DNA of 64,000 nucleotides, taken from contig LNAC01000351.1 in the NCBI GenBank assembly GCA_002007465.1, forward strand, positions 67,328-131,327. The letters run 5' to 3'. Shown in pieces: positions 23,101-36,130 of the stretch (position 1 is its first letter; the number at the start of each line of letters is the position of its first letter). Below the pieces are notes generated by a model that worked only from the letters and a program-made list of their open reading frames with translations, was not told the origin of the DNA and ran no database searches. The DNA is from Ailurus styani. Its lineage: Eukaryota; Chordata; Mammalia; Carnivora; Ailuridae. Made by a program: the position numbers and the translations under genes.

Positions 23101-24950
23101 GCTTAGTATTCATATAAGTGAACTTTTTTCTTAATAGGTTTAAGATTTTGGCCTTCTCCATGCCTACAGATATTATAGGTATAATAAGCATAGGGTTTTC
23201 ATTTATGTTTATGTTTTGCATATCTATTTTAAACTCATTTTGCATAAATGTCGCAGGGAACAGGGCAGAGGCTTTAAGAAGGAGGAAGAATGATTGTGAA
23301 GGTAGGACTTCACAAGGAAATGGGAACTTGAAGGCTAGAATCTGATCCTTACCTTTAAACACGTGATTTTCTTCCCACGTTTATTTTCTCCAAGTTTTCA
23401 AAATCACTGGTGTATAAACTAGGATTTTTTTTTTTCCTATACAGAATCAGAGCAAGGAAAGTTACCTGGAGGCTCTTGATGGGAACAAGCTATGGGGCCT
23501 GTAATACCCACCTCTGCTGTAAAAAGGTATTTGCTATCTAGTTCAAAATACACACTTTTGTTTGTCTGAGCACAAGATCCTCTGGAGAGGGCTCCAGAAA
23601 TACTGCTGACTCCTATTTTCCGAAAATTCCTCTTCATTTAGCTGGTATTATTGTTCATAAAGTAATCTACATTAATCTTCCTTTAGCCAGGTTTAAGATT
23701 ACCTAGTAGTTGTCTTGAGTACATTCAGGAATATTGTCAGACTTCCATTTGTACAACAGGTATTGGGATGAATCACTTCCACAGGTAATAAATCATATTC
23801 CTTAGGTGCCAATTTTTGAAGCTTAGCTTCAAAAAATAAAGATAAAAAATTCTTTATCAAATGGTCATCTTGTAATCAAGATCTGAGGGAAAGTTACTCT
23901 AGCCCCATGTATTCCAAAACATTATTGTACCATGCAGGGTTTTTCCTTGAGGTTTTTATGTTTGGTTTGTCTGTGTTATCCTGATCATCTTATCCTGCTC
24001 ACTTGTGTCAAATGTTTAGACCACTCACTGTTTCTTAGAGTTGCCCCCACGTGCAGATGTCTTACTCACACTTCATCATTAACTTAAGGTTTCCTCAGCA
24101 GACTCTTCACTTTTCTCTTCAGATGAAACCTAGTAGTCTGTCATACCAAGGTAATTCAGCATGTGAATCCTTGCTTAATTCCTTAACATTGTGAACTCCT
24201 GGAACCTTCACCTTGACTCTATTTCAGCCACTGTTTTCCATAATTATTTAGAATTGCTGCAATTCTAAACTTTTGAAATCCGATACCTCGTTCTTGCATC
24301 CAGATCTAGCCCAGGAGCTGTCATGTGTGGCTGCCCCTGCATCAGGTCTGCGTCTTACCAAGAACTCAAGCCTTAGGACTTCTCTAATGCCTTTGTATTG
24401 ATTAGCCTCCTCCCCAAATCGCCATTACTGTATTTTCTATCTTCTCTATTTTTCTAAATTCTATGGTACATCATTTTAATCATCCTCTTGCCAAATCCTC
24501 AAATTCTTAACTTATTTGCCTTTCTATTACATGCTGCCATAAAACTGCAATTTTGCAAAAGTCTAAAATATTGGCTGCTCAGCTTCTCTCCTCTTTTAAA
24601 TGCTGCTGGAGAAAACCACATCTTTAGGGACTCTGGTAGCATCATACTGTATTTATGTAGTATTTAAAATATTCCCCAATTTCCTCAAATAATCTATTCC
24701 ACCATATCTGCCCCTTATTCAAAGCAACATGACAGAGAAATAGAAGTGTCTTCCCAGGAACGTCATTAATTCTTTACAGCCATGCCATATTGAAGTGGTA
24801 TCTTTGATGACACCACTTTAACAGCCTTGCTATCCTTTATCTTTCTGTGGACTTGCCTATTCCCATCAATGTATGCATGTGTTTGATGTTCTCACACATT
24901 TAAAAATCTATTCCTTTACTTTCCGGCTTCCTCAAGTTAATAAGCAAAAC
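20151..24950. other. Long unique stretch, no gene recognised
   Basis: About 4.8 kb without an element that I can name. It contains a short duplication at 22692-22744. The frames at 22828-23117 and 22994-23362 overlap on both strands and show no domain or codon pattern that I would defend. This is one of the longest repeat-poor blocks in the window and a reasonable place to look for conserved non-coding elements. Confidence 0.5.
22692..22744. repeat. 25-bp direct repeat, period 28
   Basis: A 25-base unit starting aaataacttcatacc is identical at 22692-22716 and 22720-22744, separated by three bases (acg). Confidence 0.93.
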
Positions 24951-24991
24951 AAAAGAAAACCACTTATTTTTCGGCTTTTTTCATAAGTAAG

Positions 24992-25400
24992 TTGCCTGAA
25001 ATAATTTTATGTATCTGTCGTCTTCAATTTGTACTTCCCCTGGAGTCCTCCAGTGAGGAATATAAACTACCACCGCATGGGTATTGTTCTTGTCTGAGTC
25101 ACAGAAGGCACACACACGTGCTGTTGAGTCCAATGAATATTTCCTGGAATTTATCACACTTGAGTTTTCTAGAACATTTGACCTTGTTGACTACATGATA
25201 ATCATTAAAATATACTTTCCCCTTGACTTCTAGAGGCTATACTCGTACTATCTTCCTAACGCTCAGAAAACACTTTCTCAGAATGCTTGCTATCCATTTT
25301 AAAATATTGGTCTTTTTCAGACATTTTGTCCTTGGAACTTTTGTTCTTACCATATATATTTTTTGGGTAATACCATTCAAATATCTTCACTTGTTAGTCT
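24992..25400 (+). mobile_element. L2 LINE fragment (reverse transcriptase region)
   Basis: The text around 25157-25192 reads in one frame L-E-F-S-R-T-F-D-L-V-D-Y, which fits the decayed L2/CR1 reverse-transcriptase block normally of the form LDLSAAFDTVDH. Downstream text ('acactttctcagaatgcttg', 'attttgtccttggaactttt') follows the expected L2 order. It is ancient and heavily mutated. The left boundary is uncertain. Confidence 0.6.
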
Positions 25401-25464
25401 TTTTCACCTGAGACAGTGAGTACATTCACATTAATAATAACTGACTGTAAAGGCAGTTTTTTTT

Positions 25465-25490
25465 GTTAGTTTGTTTGTTTGTTTGTTTAC
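25465..25490. repeat. (GTTT)n microsatellite
   Basis: About five GTTT units after a T run. No element body is recognised beside it. Confidence 0.8.
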
Positions 25491-25807
25491 TACAGATGAT
25501 TCCTCCAAACCACCACATCACTATAAATCTCAAGAACTGTTAATGTAGAAGATACAGAGATTAAAAGTAGTGTCCCTAAAATGATTATGGATTATATTGA
25601 TTTATTTTTTATTCTAAACTCCAAGTGCCTATATTAAAGCTTGTATTGGACATACCATTTGATATTATCTCTGATACCTCAAACTTATCTAGTGAAATAT
25701 CAAAATTGTCATCACTCCCTTGACCCCTATATTAGCCAGGATAACAAATGGTAAAGTGGCTACAATTGAAAAAAAAAAGCCTTATATAATGATGATTAAC
25801 ACAATAT

Positions 25808-26287
25808 GATAGATCAAAAGGCCCTTCAAAGATGTCCGGGTCCTAATCTCCAGGATCTGTGACTTTGGTACCTTACAGAGGAAAAGGGAATTCTCCAATG
25901 TGATCAAGTTAAGGGTTTTTAAGATGGGGAGATTACCCTGAATTATTTAATCATAAGTGTCCTTAAAAGAAGGAGGCAGGAAAGTCAGTGTCAGAGGAGG
26001 AGACGTGACAACAGAAGCTGCAGTAAAAATCAGAGAGGGAGATTAGAAGTTGCTATGCCATGGGTTCAAAAATATGGGGAGGGACTATGAGCCAGAGAAT
26101 ACAGTAGTCTCTAAAAGCTGGGAAGAGCAAGGAAATGAATGCTTACTTGGAGTCCCCAAAACGAATGCAATCTTTCTCAGCAATTTGATTTCTTCTGACC
26201 TACAGAACTGTAACATAGTGATTTTCTATTGTTTTGAGCCACTAAGTTTGTAGTAATTTGTTACAGTAGCAATAGGAAACTAACAAA
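25808..26287 (+). mobile_element. MLT1-type MaLR solo LTR
   Basis: Clear MLT1 landmarks in order: 'tcaaagatgtccgggtccta', 'atctccaggatctgtgactt', 'gatggggagattaccctgaa', 'tctctaaaagctgggaagag', 'gccactaagtttgtagtaat' and 'cagtagcaataggaaactaa'. No internal region on either side, so it is a solo LTR. The 67-codon frame at 26050-26253 lies inside it and is not a gene. Confidence 0.88.
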
Positions 26288-26461
26288 AACAATAAAGAAT
26301 TAATTCTTATAACTGCAATCCAGCACAGATTCTCCTTGCTGTCATCTGAGTGATGTAGATTTCTGATACTTAAAATATGTATTTCTTAGATCATCACAGA
26401 AGAGAAATTCTGAACAATTACACTCAAAGGTTTATGGCAAAGCCTAGAAGTGTGTACATCA

Positions 26462-26660
26462 GGGGTTGCCTGGGTGGCTCAGTTGGTTAAGCGTCTGACT
26501 CAGGGTTTCACCTTAGGTCATGATCTCATGGGTCATGGGATCGAACCCAGCATCTGGCTCCCTGCTTAGTGAGGAGTCTGCTTGAAGGCTCTCTCCTTTT
26601 GCTTCTCCCCAACTCGTTTGCACTCCCTCTATCTCTCAAATAAATAAATAAATCTTTAAG
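26462..26660 (+). mobile_element. SINEC, older variant
   Basis: Head 'ggggttgcctgggtggctca', a variant body ('gtctgactcagggtttcacc') and an AAATAAATAAATAAATC tail. Flanks resembling gtacatc and gcatgcatc suggest a decayed target-site duplication. Confidence 0.93.
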
Positions 26661-29060
26661 AAATGCATGCATCCCATTCAAATTATAAGGGTAGACGTGT
26701 AGTTTTGATGTATATCCAGAAAAAGTAACTGACATTAGTAAACATCTAGCAGGTCTCTGCCATCATCCAACCTCTTGGTCATCAAATACTTATTTCATTT
26801 TTCTCTTGTACTTAGAATAAACTCACAGTCTCCCTAAAAGACACTCCTGAAGTCCCATCCAGTCACTGCATCAGACCAAGGATAAGATTTTCTGGATAAT
26901 GCTCAATTATCTCTATTAAGTCCAGATTCCCCCCCCCCAACAACCAGTAAACTAAAAAGACAAGTTAACTGTACTCCACTTCCATTTATACCCCTCTTAT
27001 ACAAAGATGCAACAGGGAGAGATAACCCCAGTAAATTGTCTCCTTTAAAAAAGAGGAAAATAGGAAAAACACAGCAGTCAGTACTAAACAACAATTCTAA
27101 GATTCTTCTAAGCAAATATTATGAGGAGCCTCTCTCCTGGGGATGGCAGAGATTTAATTGAGCTTTGATTCTACTCTCTGGGAGGAATGGCCTTATCCAG
27201 TGTTCTTCATAGTCACATTGTTCTAATGATCTTTTTAGTAAGATCCCCACTCATAAATTTTGTAGTTAGGTTTGAAACATCGTTCTTTTTAAGGTAGTCA
27301 CCCTTAGGTTGAGAGAGAAAAGCTTGGCGCTGAGACAAGAGATAAATAAAGCAAATTTGAAAACTGTGTCAAGGTAAAAACTTTGGGTAGAGTTCCTAAA
27401 ATATAGACCAAAAGGAAGCCACAGTTGAAAAGTTTTGTTAGAATGATAGAGCCAAAGAAATCTGAAGCCCAGACCCCTTGGCTCCTACCAAGGTAAACTA
27501 ACTAATCAAGAGTTAAAACAGACTCTGAGAACTTGGCTTTTTATGATGAGAAAGCAGGTTTTCAGGACTGTACAAGCCTCAGTATTGGGTATATTCCACA
27601 GACTCATAACTCAAAAAAAAGGCTATGAAATGCCATAAAAATATAGGACATTCATGATGCAGGAGTGGTGGTGATAAGATAGATAAATGATCCCAAGGGC
27701 TTACCATGATCACATAAGTCCTACCTACAGTTGAGCTATATAGTACACTATCATTATTTTCCCTTTTCTCTGTTCTTATCATCTTCAGTTCTTCAGGATC
27801 AGTGCATTTCATGAAAGGGTTCTAACATCCTTGCATATTTAAGTGGGAAATCAGAAGGGTGTCCAAGCAGAAGGGTAATTTTGAGAGAGTAATTTGTGAC
27901 TAGAGACAAATGGTTAGGAATACAGACTCCAGCAATGAGGGCTAGCATATCATCAATTTATAAAAACCACGTGGAACCTACTTGCCCTCACTGGTCATCA
28001 CTCTGGAGAGATGAGTAGGTCACCAGTTTTCTGCAGTCCCCACAGAGTATTCAGAAGACGCAATGTGTTTTTGTGGACCTCAATCTCTTGCACCACATGA
28101 AGTCATATTTACTTCTCCACTTTTTCATACACCCATAAGGCACATCAAAAAGGAACACATAAAAAGTAAGTTACGAAGAGTCATAGTTATTAACTTGGGC
28201 ATAGGTTACTGGAATTGGCCATTATGACATCCTCCAGCCCCCACCTTGCCCCATTCACCAAAGAGGGAGTAAGGAGATAAAATCAGTAGTGGAAAAATAA
28301 AGGAAATACATTTTCTGTGCACATATAATTTAAGATGTGGGTAAATTTATGACCTCACTAGAGTTATAGTTCTTGCATTAATTGTAAAGTTTTAAGTGAA
28401 AAATGCAATTACCGTAAGTTGCAATATTCTCATTGATTAACTGAAAGCAAAAGACTTTTTGATTGCTAAGTTTCTTCCCTAGTCTACAAGTATGTATAAG
28501 TTTTTTTTATCTTCAACCCTTTTTCTTCGGCCATATCATTTGGACATCAGGACTAAAATGGTTACATATTCTTTAGTCTTTCTTTGGTGAGTTTATTTGT
28601 GTATCAGTGTAAATAGTTTTCTCAATAGGGAGACGATTAGAAAGACATACAGTTGGGTTCTGCTAGGTGAGAAGAAAATAAATGCCTTCAACTTTAACAT
28701 AAACACATTAGCTGCATGTGAAGATTTAAACCATCTAATTTGCATAATGAACATTTTATGCCACATTATTTGCACCTGGTTTACAAATTTACTGAGCTTT
28801 TCACAACAATTATCAATGATCATATCAAAATGTCAGATGTCCCAAAGTGACATTTCACTAGGTAGTTATCAAAACGATTTGTTTTCCCTTTGATATTTGT
28901 TGACAGTTTAATTTGTTGCAATTTGTTATGTAAGGAGAACTATTGAAAAAAAGTGTCATCTTTTTTCTTATTTTTGTCAAGGAAAGAATGAAGAAAAAAA
29001 AGGTGAAGTTTAGACCTCTCAAAATCACACTTAATACTGTGGGATAAAGAAATATGTACA
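26661..29060. other. Unique DNA, no gene recognised
   Basis: About 2.4 kb. The C run near 26930 is the only low-complexity feature. Two overlapping frames at 28593-28893 on opposite strands show no domain. Confidence 0.5.
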
Positions 29061-29500
29061 TATTTTAAAATATATTTATTACAAAAATAATTAAGTTAGA
29101 AAATGCACATAAGCAAACAATATACATTTTACACCCTCTTACTCCATAAGTAACTGTTGTTACATTTTTTCTATGATTCTTAGCATTTTACATTGTATCT
29201 TTATACTTAAATACAGTTAGATCAAATATGCAAATAGTTTTATAATTCTACTATCCTTTATCAAGATATCACATGTTCATACAGATAAATATTTCTAGTA
29301 AACAGCTTACTATTTATGTTGCAGTTCATTCTGTTATACTACAATTTACCTAAGCAAATCCTATTTAGATAATTGCAGTATTGCTAATTTTGCTGGTATA
29401 AAAAAGACTGTGATGAACATTTTGCAATTCAATCCTACTGTAGAACTCTATATATTTCCTTGACATAAATACTTTGAAGGTGAGTTTTTAGGTTAAGGGT
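29060..29500 (-). mobile_element. Ancient L1-like 3'-end fragment
   Basis: Decayed text in the same order as 11145-11570: the 'ataagtaactgttgttacat' region, 'catgttcatacagataaata', 'gactgtgatgaacattttgc' (about 29406) and 'ccttgacataaatactttga'. The family call is tentative because divergence is high. Confidence 0.45.
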
Positions 29501-30422
29501 TAGTATAAATATATTAATGCCTTTGAATTAGTACTCATCAGTATTATTAAAACTTTAGTCAAAATAATGTTTTGAAATATGTTGAGCCAGAGGAGTTTGA
29601 TTGTATAAGATATTCACAGCAATATCACAAAAACCCTGAAGTATTATTTCAGATAATTAAGAAAAATATTTTTTTCTCATATTGAGCAAATGTTGGAGTT
29701 TTGAGATTGAGTTGTCAGCTACACATGCAAAGAAAAAGGATTTGTTGAAAATAGATAAGTATCAAAAAAATTCCATTCCAGTAATGAATTAGCGGTGTTC
29801 TAATGAAGAATGGTGAAAGAATTAACTGATTATTATTTGTTAGGTAACCCATGAGTCTGGAGTTGATCAATGTCTGAAATGTTTCTACATCTGTGGAATT
29901 AGCCCATATTTAAATATTGCCAACTCCAGTTTTCATGCTGTTGTGGAGGATAGCTTTGATGAACCTGATCTCCCTCCTCCAAGCTTAAACCAGAATTACG
30001 TCTGAGACCCATATTAACACTGAGAGAAACATGCAGGTTAGTTCTAGAGTTGTGAATCTGCCTTGCATCAGCCATTTTTGAAAACCATAAGCCTAAATCT
30101 GGAGTAACCTGTACACTCCCTGTCTCTGGAACACATGAGAAATACACCCTCTGGATATATCTTAATTCTGTTAATTTCACCCTGCTTCCTCTCTTACCCA
30201 GATTTTTGTGTTTTGATTTTGCTTTTTTGAAAAGATAGATATTACTACTTCTTTAGTAGAGCAAATAAAGATGATATGCAATTTATATAAGCTCTTCTCT
30301 CATTTCCCGGGAGTCTAAATATTGATTTAACCCAGGTTCCCCAAGACACAATAGATTATTTATTTGGGACATATTTAATACAGACTTTTTTCCTAAAATT
30401 TAAGACTAATATTAGTATAATT
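29501..30422. other. Unique DNA, no gene recognised
   Basis: The 93-codon frame at 29899-30180 (minus) has ordinary composition but no domain that I can identify. I treat it as chance. Confidence 0.5.
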
Positions 30423-30435
30423 AAAGATAAAATCA

Positions 30436-30591
30436 GGGGTGCCTGGGTGGCTCAGTGGGTAAAAGCCTCTGCTTTCGGCTCAGGTCAGGTCACGATCTCA
30501 GGGTCCTGGAATCCAGCCCCGCATCTGGCTCCCTGCTCAGCAGGGAGCCTGCTTCCTCCTCTCTGCCTACTTGTAATCTCTCTCTGTCAAA
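30436..30591 (+). mobile_element. SINEC, shortened CT region
   Basis: Head ggggtgcctgggtggctcag, body 'gctcaggtcaggtcacgatc' (with a small internal repeat ggtca), and a short CT-rich part ending in 'tctctctgtcaaaaaa' without the usual AAATAAATAAA tail. The target-site duplication is aaagataaaatca (30423-30435) versus aaaggataaaatca (from 30592). Confidence 0.95.
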
Positions 30592-31537
30592 AAAGGATAA
30601 AATCAATTTTTTTTTTGCCAGCAATTAAAAATATACCAAATGAACAACAAATCTTCCTGGCGTTCAGGTCAGCTATTCAAGTGTAAGTAGGACACCAACT
30701 ATGTGCCCAGTCCTTTTGTTACTCTCTTTGGCTAAAGTTATATTCTTAGGGTCACATAATCCCCCAACATTTAAGAAATAGCATCCCAAAATCTGAACTC
30801 AAGAGATCAGGAATAAAAAATTTACTGAGGATCACCTTTTGGAAAAAATTAATGACCAATCTGTAAAATAATTGATACTATTAATGATTGCAAATGATCT
30901 TACTAGTGACCTAAATGGTTGTTTTTTGTTTTCCTATGTGAACATTAATATTTGGACAAAATCCCTTAGTTTGTAGCTGATTCAAAGCCTGTGATTGTGA
31001 TATTGATTATACCATTGATTTGTTGTCTGGCACAAGAAAAGCACTTATTAGCTATCAGTTAGTACTTCTGAAAATATGGAGTTGAATGTGCTCATGATAT
31101 TGTTTTGACAATTTAGTGGTAAAATGTCAAAATATTCACAAATCAACATATTTTAATAATATCTTTTTCATGTATTGCTAACACAAATGCCAATGTGTAG
31201 TCACATTTTAAAAACTGCTAATTTATCCTTTCTTCTATGATACCCATCACTTCACAATTGATATAGGATAGAATTTCCTGAAAACACAATGAAAATCCAT
31301 TCAAGGCAAAATTAAAAATGTATTTTGGTTAATGTTTCAAACCTTTATATGAATTTCAAGAAAAGTAACTAATGTCCATGCTGTGAAAATATAGTTAGTA
31401 TTTTGCCTCCGTAAAAGTGTGATTTCGAAACTGAGCTCTCAGAGAAAATATGCATAAAAATTAAATAACATTTAAGAATTTAAAGATAAGCTATTACCAG
31501 GAAATTAGGGCTTACAGATCTTGCAGTGTGAGCATAT

Positions 31538-31591
31538 GCACACACACACACACGAGCGTGTGAACACACACACACACATACACACACACAC
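31538..31591. repeat. Interrupted (CA)n microsatellite
   Basis: Three CA blocks separated by gagcgtgtga and a single T substitution. Confidence 0.92.
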
Positions 31592-32450
31592 CCTATAGTT
31601 GGGCTTTAGGCTGCAATTTCTGGCTGCATTTAATGTTTTACATAATGAACTGAAAAAGAAAGAAATGAACTTTTCAGCAGGCACTTATAATAAGCTAAAG
31701 CATTGGGTTTTTATTCCCTCTGCCATAATTTGTTCATTGATAGAGAGGAAGGAAAGTATGATATCACAGAAATGCATTTAGCAGCTAGTATGAGTTAGGC
31801 CTCATTCAATTTAGTTTATACAACCATATGAAGTAGAAAGCAGCTAGGGAAAAACATGAAGGTTTTTCTGAAGAAGTTTTAAAAAATGAAAGAAGGGGGT
31901 AAAGTGGCCTTCTGACAACTGGTCTAATTACACAGATAGTATATGAAAAAAGTAAATGGTTTATATATACTAACAGTAAAGCTTATTAAATGGATTTTAA
32001 AGGAAAACCGAAGGAGTCTGACCACAACTTAAATCAAACAAAGTGACTAGTCCAAACCCAGAGCTAGAGACTTATAATACAAGAAAATCAGATTGAATTT
32101 ATTGCATTCAATGAAAATTCTTTGCTAAGGGAAGGTTGATGACTAACATACTTAAGAAACATAAAGAGGGATAGTTTAAGAGTGGTTTTTCAGCACTGAC
32201 CAGTGGAGAGAGACCTTGAATCTAGATGGTAATCAATGATCATCAATGTTGTCACACTGGTAAGCTGTTTTGTTTTTGTTTTGTTTTTGACAGAGGAAGG
32301 TTGATTCATCAGTCTTCTCCGTGTCTCCATGGTTTTGTTAAAATATTACTTATTGTTATTTAATTATTTCCTATGTCTTTTCCCCATACTTTACCAAGCA
32401 CAGTGGTTCCCAAAGTGTTGTTACAAAATGGCAGAGACCATTTATTTTAT

Positions 32451-32468
32451 TGCTTGCTTGCTTGCTTG

Positions 32469-32511
<43 letters not shown>

Positions 32512-32514
32512 TCA
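32451..32514. repeat. (GCTT)n-(TTTC)n compound microsatellite
   Basis: About five GCTT units followed by about eleven TTTC units, without an interruption. Likely polymorphic in length. Confidence 0.95.
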
Positions 32515-34254
32515 CTTTAATCTTTCTACCACCAAAACAGACCGTGAAACCTGGAAACTCTAGATCTCCTCCAAGGCCCAGTTTTCTTATCTATAGATAA
32601 TGGGAAAAACTGTGTTAATAAAGGAGCCCAAGGATTATTAAACCTGACTTGTAGCCAAAAAAAGTCTCTCAAACCGAAACATCCCAGGAGCATAATCCAT
32701 CCACCCTTTCAAATATCAAATGGTTCACTACAGTTACAATTACTGCCTTCCTTCAAAAATGACCTCCCACTGAGAGCACATTGAATTGAAATAAAAAGTG
32801 TATTTGCTCCTGTGAAATATGGCAATTGATTATGGCCTGTAAAGCAGGAATAATGAAAGATATCTCTTATACCTGTGCATTCTTAAAGCACACATATATG
32901 TATATATCACATATTATACATAAATATATAAACAAATAAATATAAAAAGTATGTAGAAATGCAAAACATGTATATAACATGTGTAAGCTTCCAAAGACCT
33001 CCCTTAGAATACTCATCTTCCATAGAATACTCGTCTTCCTATTTAACTCTTCTTCAAATAACTTATTGAAAATCAGATATTTATTAATATTTAGTATGCT
33101 ATATATGTAATATAGAGGAAACAGATTATATATCAATTTTATTTTGAAATATAGAAAGAAGTCATCTGAAAACTTTGTAGCCAAACTTCTCAGGTGTGTA
33201 CTGGTTTTGAATATTTATGTTTAGAGAAAGAGGTAAAGTAGGAGTCTAAGAAAAGGTGGGACTTTAATATTTCAAGAGCAGCCATGTAAATAAAATGGCA
33301 CACAATCTATTATGCATCAAGTTCTCCAGTAGACAACAATTTCATAACCTCCTTTTGCCATGTATTCTGCTGCTGTTCATTAGATTGAAGAATCCAAATA
33401 TTATACATAATTTGTGCCTTTGCTCATGCCTTTCTCGCTATCTAGAAAGCTTTTATGCATTGCTTTGATGAGTAATGTGTAGTTTAATGATGTTTATTCT
33501 AGGGTGGCTAGTGTAAATTGGATTCCAGGAATTTAATTATAGATCATCTTGGTGCCTCCTCTAGGAGTCTAATAGAGAGACTAATTTGATTGCTGGTTGC
33601 AGAATTTCATTGAAGAAACTACCCCAAATGGGATTTCCTGTCTATTCTCTTAAACATTTTTGTTTTCGTAGAATGATCAATGTTGTAGTTATTAAGTGTT
33701 AAGGACCACAAATTTAAATATTTTGTTTCTTTTTTTATTTGTGTTTATTTTTTCCTTGGCTAGAATTTTCTAATTTTCTTATTAAAAAAAACGGCATCAT
33801 GGTGGGAGAGAGGTTTTGTTGGGGAATTTTTTCTCCTAAGAGAATCCATTAAAGCATTAAAAATAAACAAACAGCAAATATCCAAATCAGAGATACTGAT
33901 GGATAATCTATATTCTTTGAAACAGAAATGAAAGAGCTGTAAGTAAAAGGCACTTATATCAGAACCTGTAATTAATGCCTGTAGTAAAGAAGCTCATTAC
34001 TCTTTTATCAGGATAAGGAGTCATTGTAAACTATAACCTTATAAACAATAATCAATAGTTGACTGTTGGGGATACTGCCAAAGTCTAACAAACCTTCAGT
34101 AGTGATGGATATTTAAAGTTCAGTATCTTCTGTCCCTGAAACTTGCCTGTGTTGAAAGGAAATTGGCTTTCTAAGATCTCAGCTATCATTGGTATTTTAC
34201 TGGTAAATACCAAGAGGATGATTGAAAATTCATAAATGCAGTGATAAAGCGTAA

Positions 34255-34370
34255 ATACTCTGGAGTCAATCTGGAATCAAGATGCTAGTACTTAGATCTG
34301 TGTGACCTGGCAAAGTTATGTAATTTCACAGGGTTATAGATTCTTCACTGGCAAAAGGAAGTTCAGTTGG
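34255..34370 (+). mobile_element. MIR fragment
   Basis: 'actctggagtcaatctggaa' followed by 'gatctgtgtgacctggcaaa' and 'gttatgtaatttcacagggt' follows the MIR core order (tgtgtgaccttgggcaag-type block). Diverged. Confidence 0.65.
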
Positions 34371-34644
34371 TTTTAAGAAGAAGGAGCAAGAGAAGTAAGA
34401 TAAGAGAGACAAGGAGAAGAAAGGAAAAAGCATATTTGGTGATATCTAATGTGTATGTAACAGCCTAAAGTAGTGAGGTGGAATCAACAATGATAGAAAA
34501 CAGTGAATACTTATTTAGTTTCCAGGTTTTATTAATTGATTGTTTTTCAGTTGAAAATTTTAACATCTACTCATATACGCACATATTCGTATTTAAAAAT
34601 TGAAAGCATCTGGAAGCAGAAATTTTAAAAGAATGCTTATAGTT

Positions 34645-34857
34645 GTTTTTTTTTTAAGTTTTATTTATTTATTTGAGAGAGAGGGAGGGAGTATAGGGAA
34701 GAACAGGGCAGTGGGAGAGGGAGAGAGTGACCAAAGCGGACTGCACTGAGCACAGAGCTGGAGGCAGGGCTCAATCTCAGGACCCCAACCCCAGGATCAC
34801 GACCTCAGCCCATACCAAGAGTTGCTCTCCCAACCAACCGTGCCACCCAGGCCCCGC
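34645..34857 (-). mobile_element. SINEC, antisense, older copy
   Basis: T-run tail, 'aagttttatttatttatttg', GA-rich block and a head ending 'cgtgccacccaggccccg'. Flanking aagaatg copies (about 34629-34635 and 34858-34864) suggest a target-site duplication. Confidence 0.92.
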
Positions 34858-35084
34858 AAGAATGTTTTTTGTTGTTTTGATTTTGTTTTTCCCCTGCCTA
34901 GGGAGGGTATCAGGGAAGAAGGGGAAGGAGGTCAGAGTGAGCTTATTTTGGGGGGCATTTTGTTTTCTTAAGGTCGTTCAACATAAGATATACAGTATGC
35001 CAAGGTGTCATACTTTGGGATGACATGTAAGAGCCAACCGTTTTAAGGCTCTTACAATTAAGTTGTAAGGCAAAATATCACTCA

Positions 35085-35830
35085 GAAGTATGATGACTTC
35101 TGGTTTCTGGTCTCCCACATAAGGAGCTTGGAAGTTGCCAGTGCATCCTAAAGAACTAAACAGACTGAAAAACCAACAATTCTTCCTGGATCCGTAAGAG
35201 ACAGAAGGACACAGTGCATGCTACTGCCCCCAGGTTTGGAATGACAGAGGTGAATACAGGAAGTTGAGGTTTCCCAGAGTAGGGACTCAAGAATGAGTGG
35301 ACACCACCTTGGGAGTGAGTGCTGCGTAAGGAAAACCTGAACTGTAATGGAAAAATTGCTGAGGCTTAGTGCAGGCAGCTGTGAGAGTTAACAACTGCAA
35401 GAGAACCCAGTCAGGGGAGTGGGGAGGCATGATACTGTGAAATTTACCTCTGGGAGCCCTGCCAGTTTCCCACAGTGAAGGTCAGAGAAAAATCCCCTCA
35501 TGTTTCAGAGTTAAAGAAAAAAGGAACCATTTTTGAAATATGCCAGAGCACTCTGTTCTTAGCGAGGTCTGCCCTCAGAGGAAACTAGTTAACCAGAGAC
35601 TAACCTGCCTGGTTATTATCAGAGCCTAACTGACCTGGGAGAAAGGAAATAAATAACTTTAGTCCACTCTAGTAATGCTTTTCCACCTACAGGTTGGGAG
35701 ATGTGGGGAGAGGCCCAGATGGAGAAACTCTTTTGAAGTTCGCTGATCAGAGGCGTAGGCTCAGTCAAAGACTGAAAGCTAATTCTGGTATTATAGAATG
35801 CTTCCTCTCTCCCACACCACACCACCTCAT
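35085..35830. mobile_element. Possible ancient LINE 5' region
   Basis: Higher GC than its surroundings, with text such as 'gagacagaaggacacagtgc' and 'tgacctgggagaaaggaaat' that reminds me of 5' regions of old L1 elements on the plus strand. I see no ORF1. The call is weak: it could be another old retroelement or unique DNA. The 68-codon frame at 35619-35825 is not convincing as a gene. Confidence 0.3.
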
Positions 35831-36130
35831 TCCTAAAGGCCTATCTAATTATTTCCTTTCAACTTGATTGAGGATATGATTTATAAATAAAAATTATATA
35901 TATTTAAGGTATACAATATCATGGTTTAATATACATACATATTGGGAAGTGTAGAGATCTCTAAGATGTCAAACATAGAAGTAGGTAAATAAGTCAGTAT
36001 AAGTCATAACAGTCACACATTATGGACATACATACTTGGTGATAAATGTATCCATGTTATTGATACAGATATTCATGATGCATGTTTTTGTTAGAAGAGC
36101 TCCATTCTTTGACCCAAATGCCCATATTGG
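35831..36130 (-). mobile_element. Old L1 3'UTR-like fragment
   Basis: 'caacttgattgaggatatga' and 'atatatttaaggtatacaat' resemble the reversed L1 3'UTR block usually written ttgaggtataattgacatac followed by taaaggtgtacaa. Diverged. Confidence 0.45.

Larger units (their letters stand above)
30606..34254. other. Mostly unique DNA with two microsatellites
   Basis: About 3.6 kb with no gene and no element that I can name. An interrupted (CA)n lies at 31538-31591 and a GCTT/TTTC compound repeat at 32451-32514. The serine/phenylalanine-rich frames near 32329-32600 are made by the latter. Confidence 0.5.

Noticed and set aside
22994..23362. 122-codon minus-strand frame
   Set aside because: No domain and no conserved motif; a competing frame lies on the other strand. 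Chance is likely.
32402..32600. Possible hAT-type element starting cagtggttcccaaag
   Set aside because: Only the first 18 or so bases look right; the following sequence is a microsatellite and does not fit.
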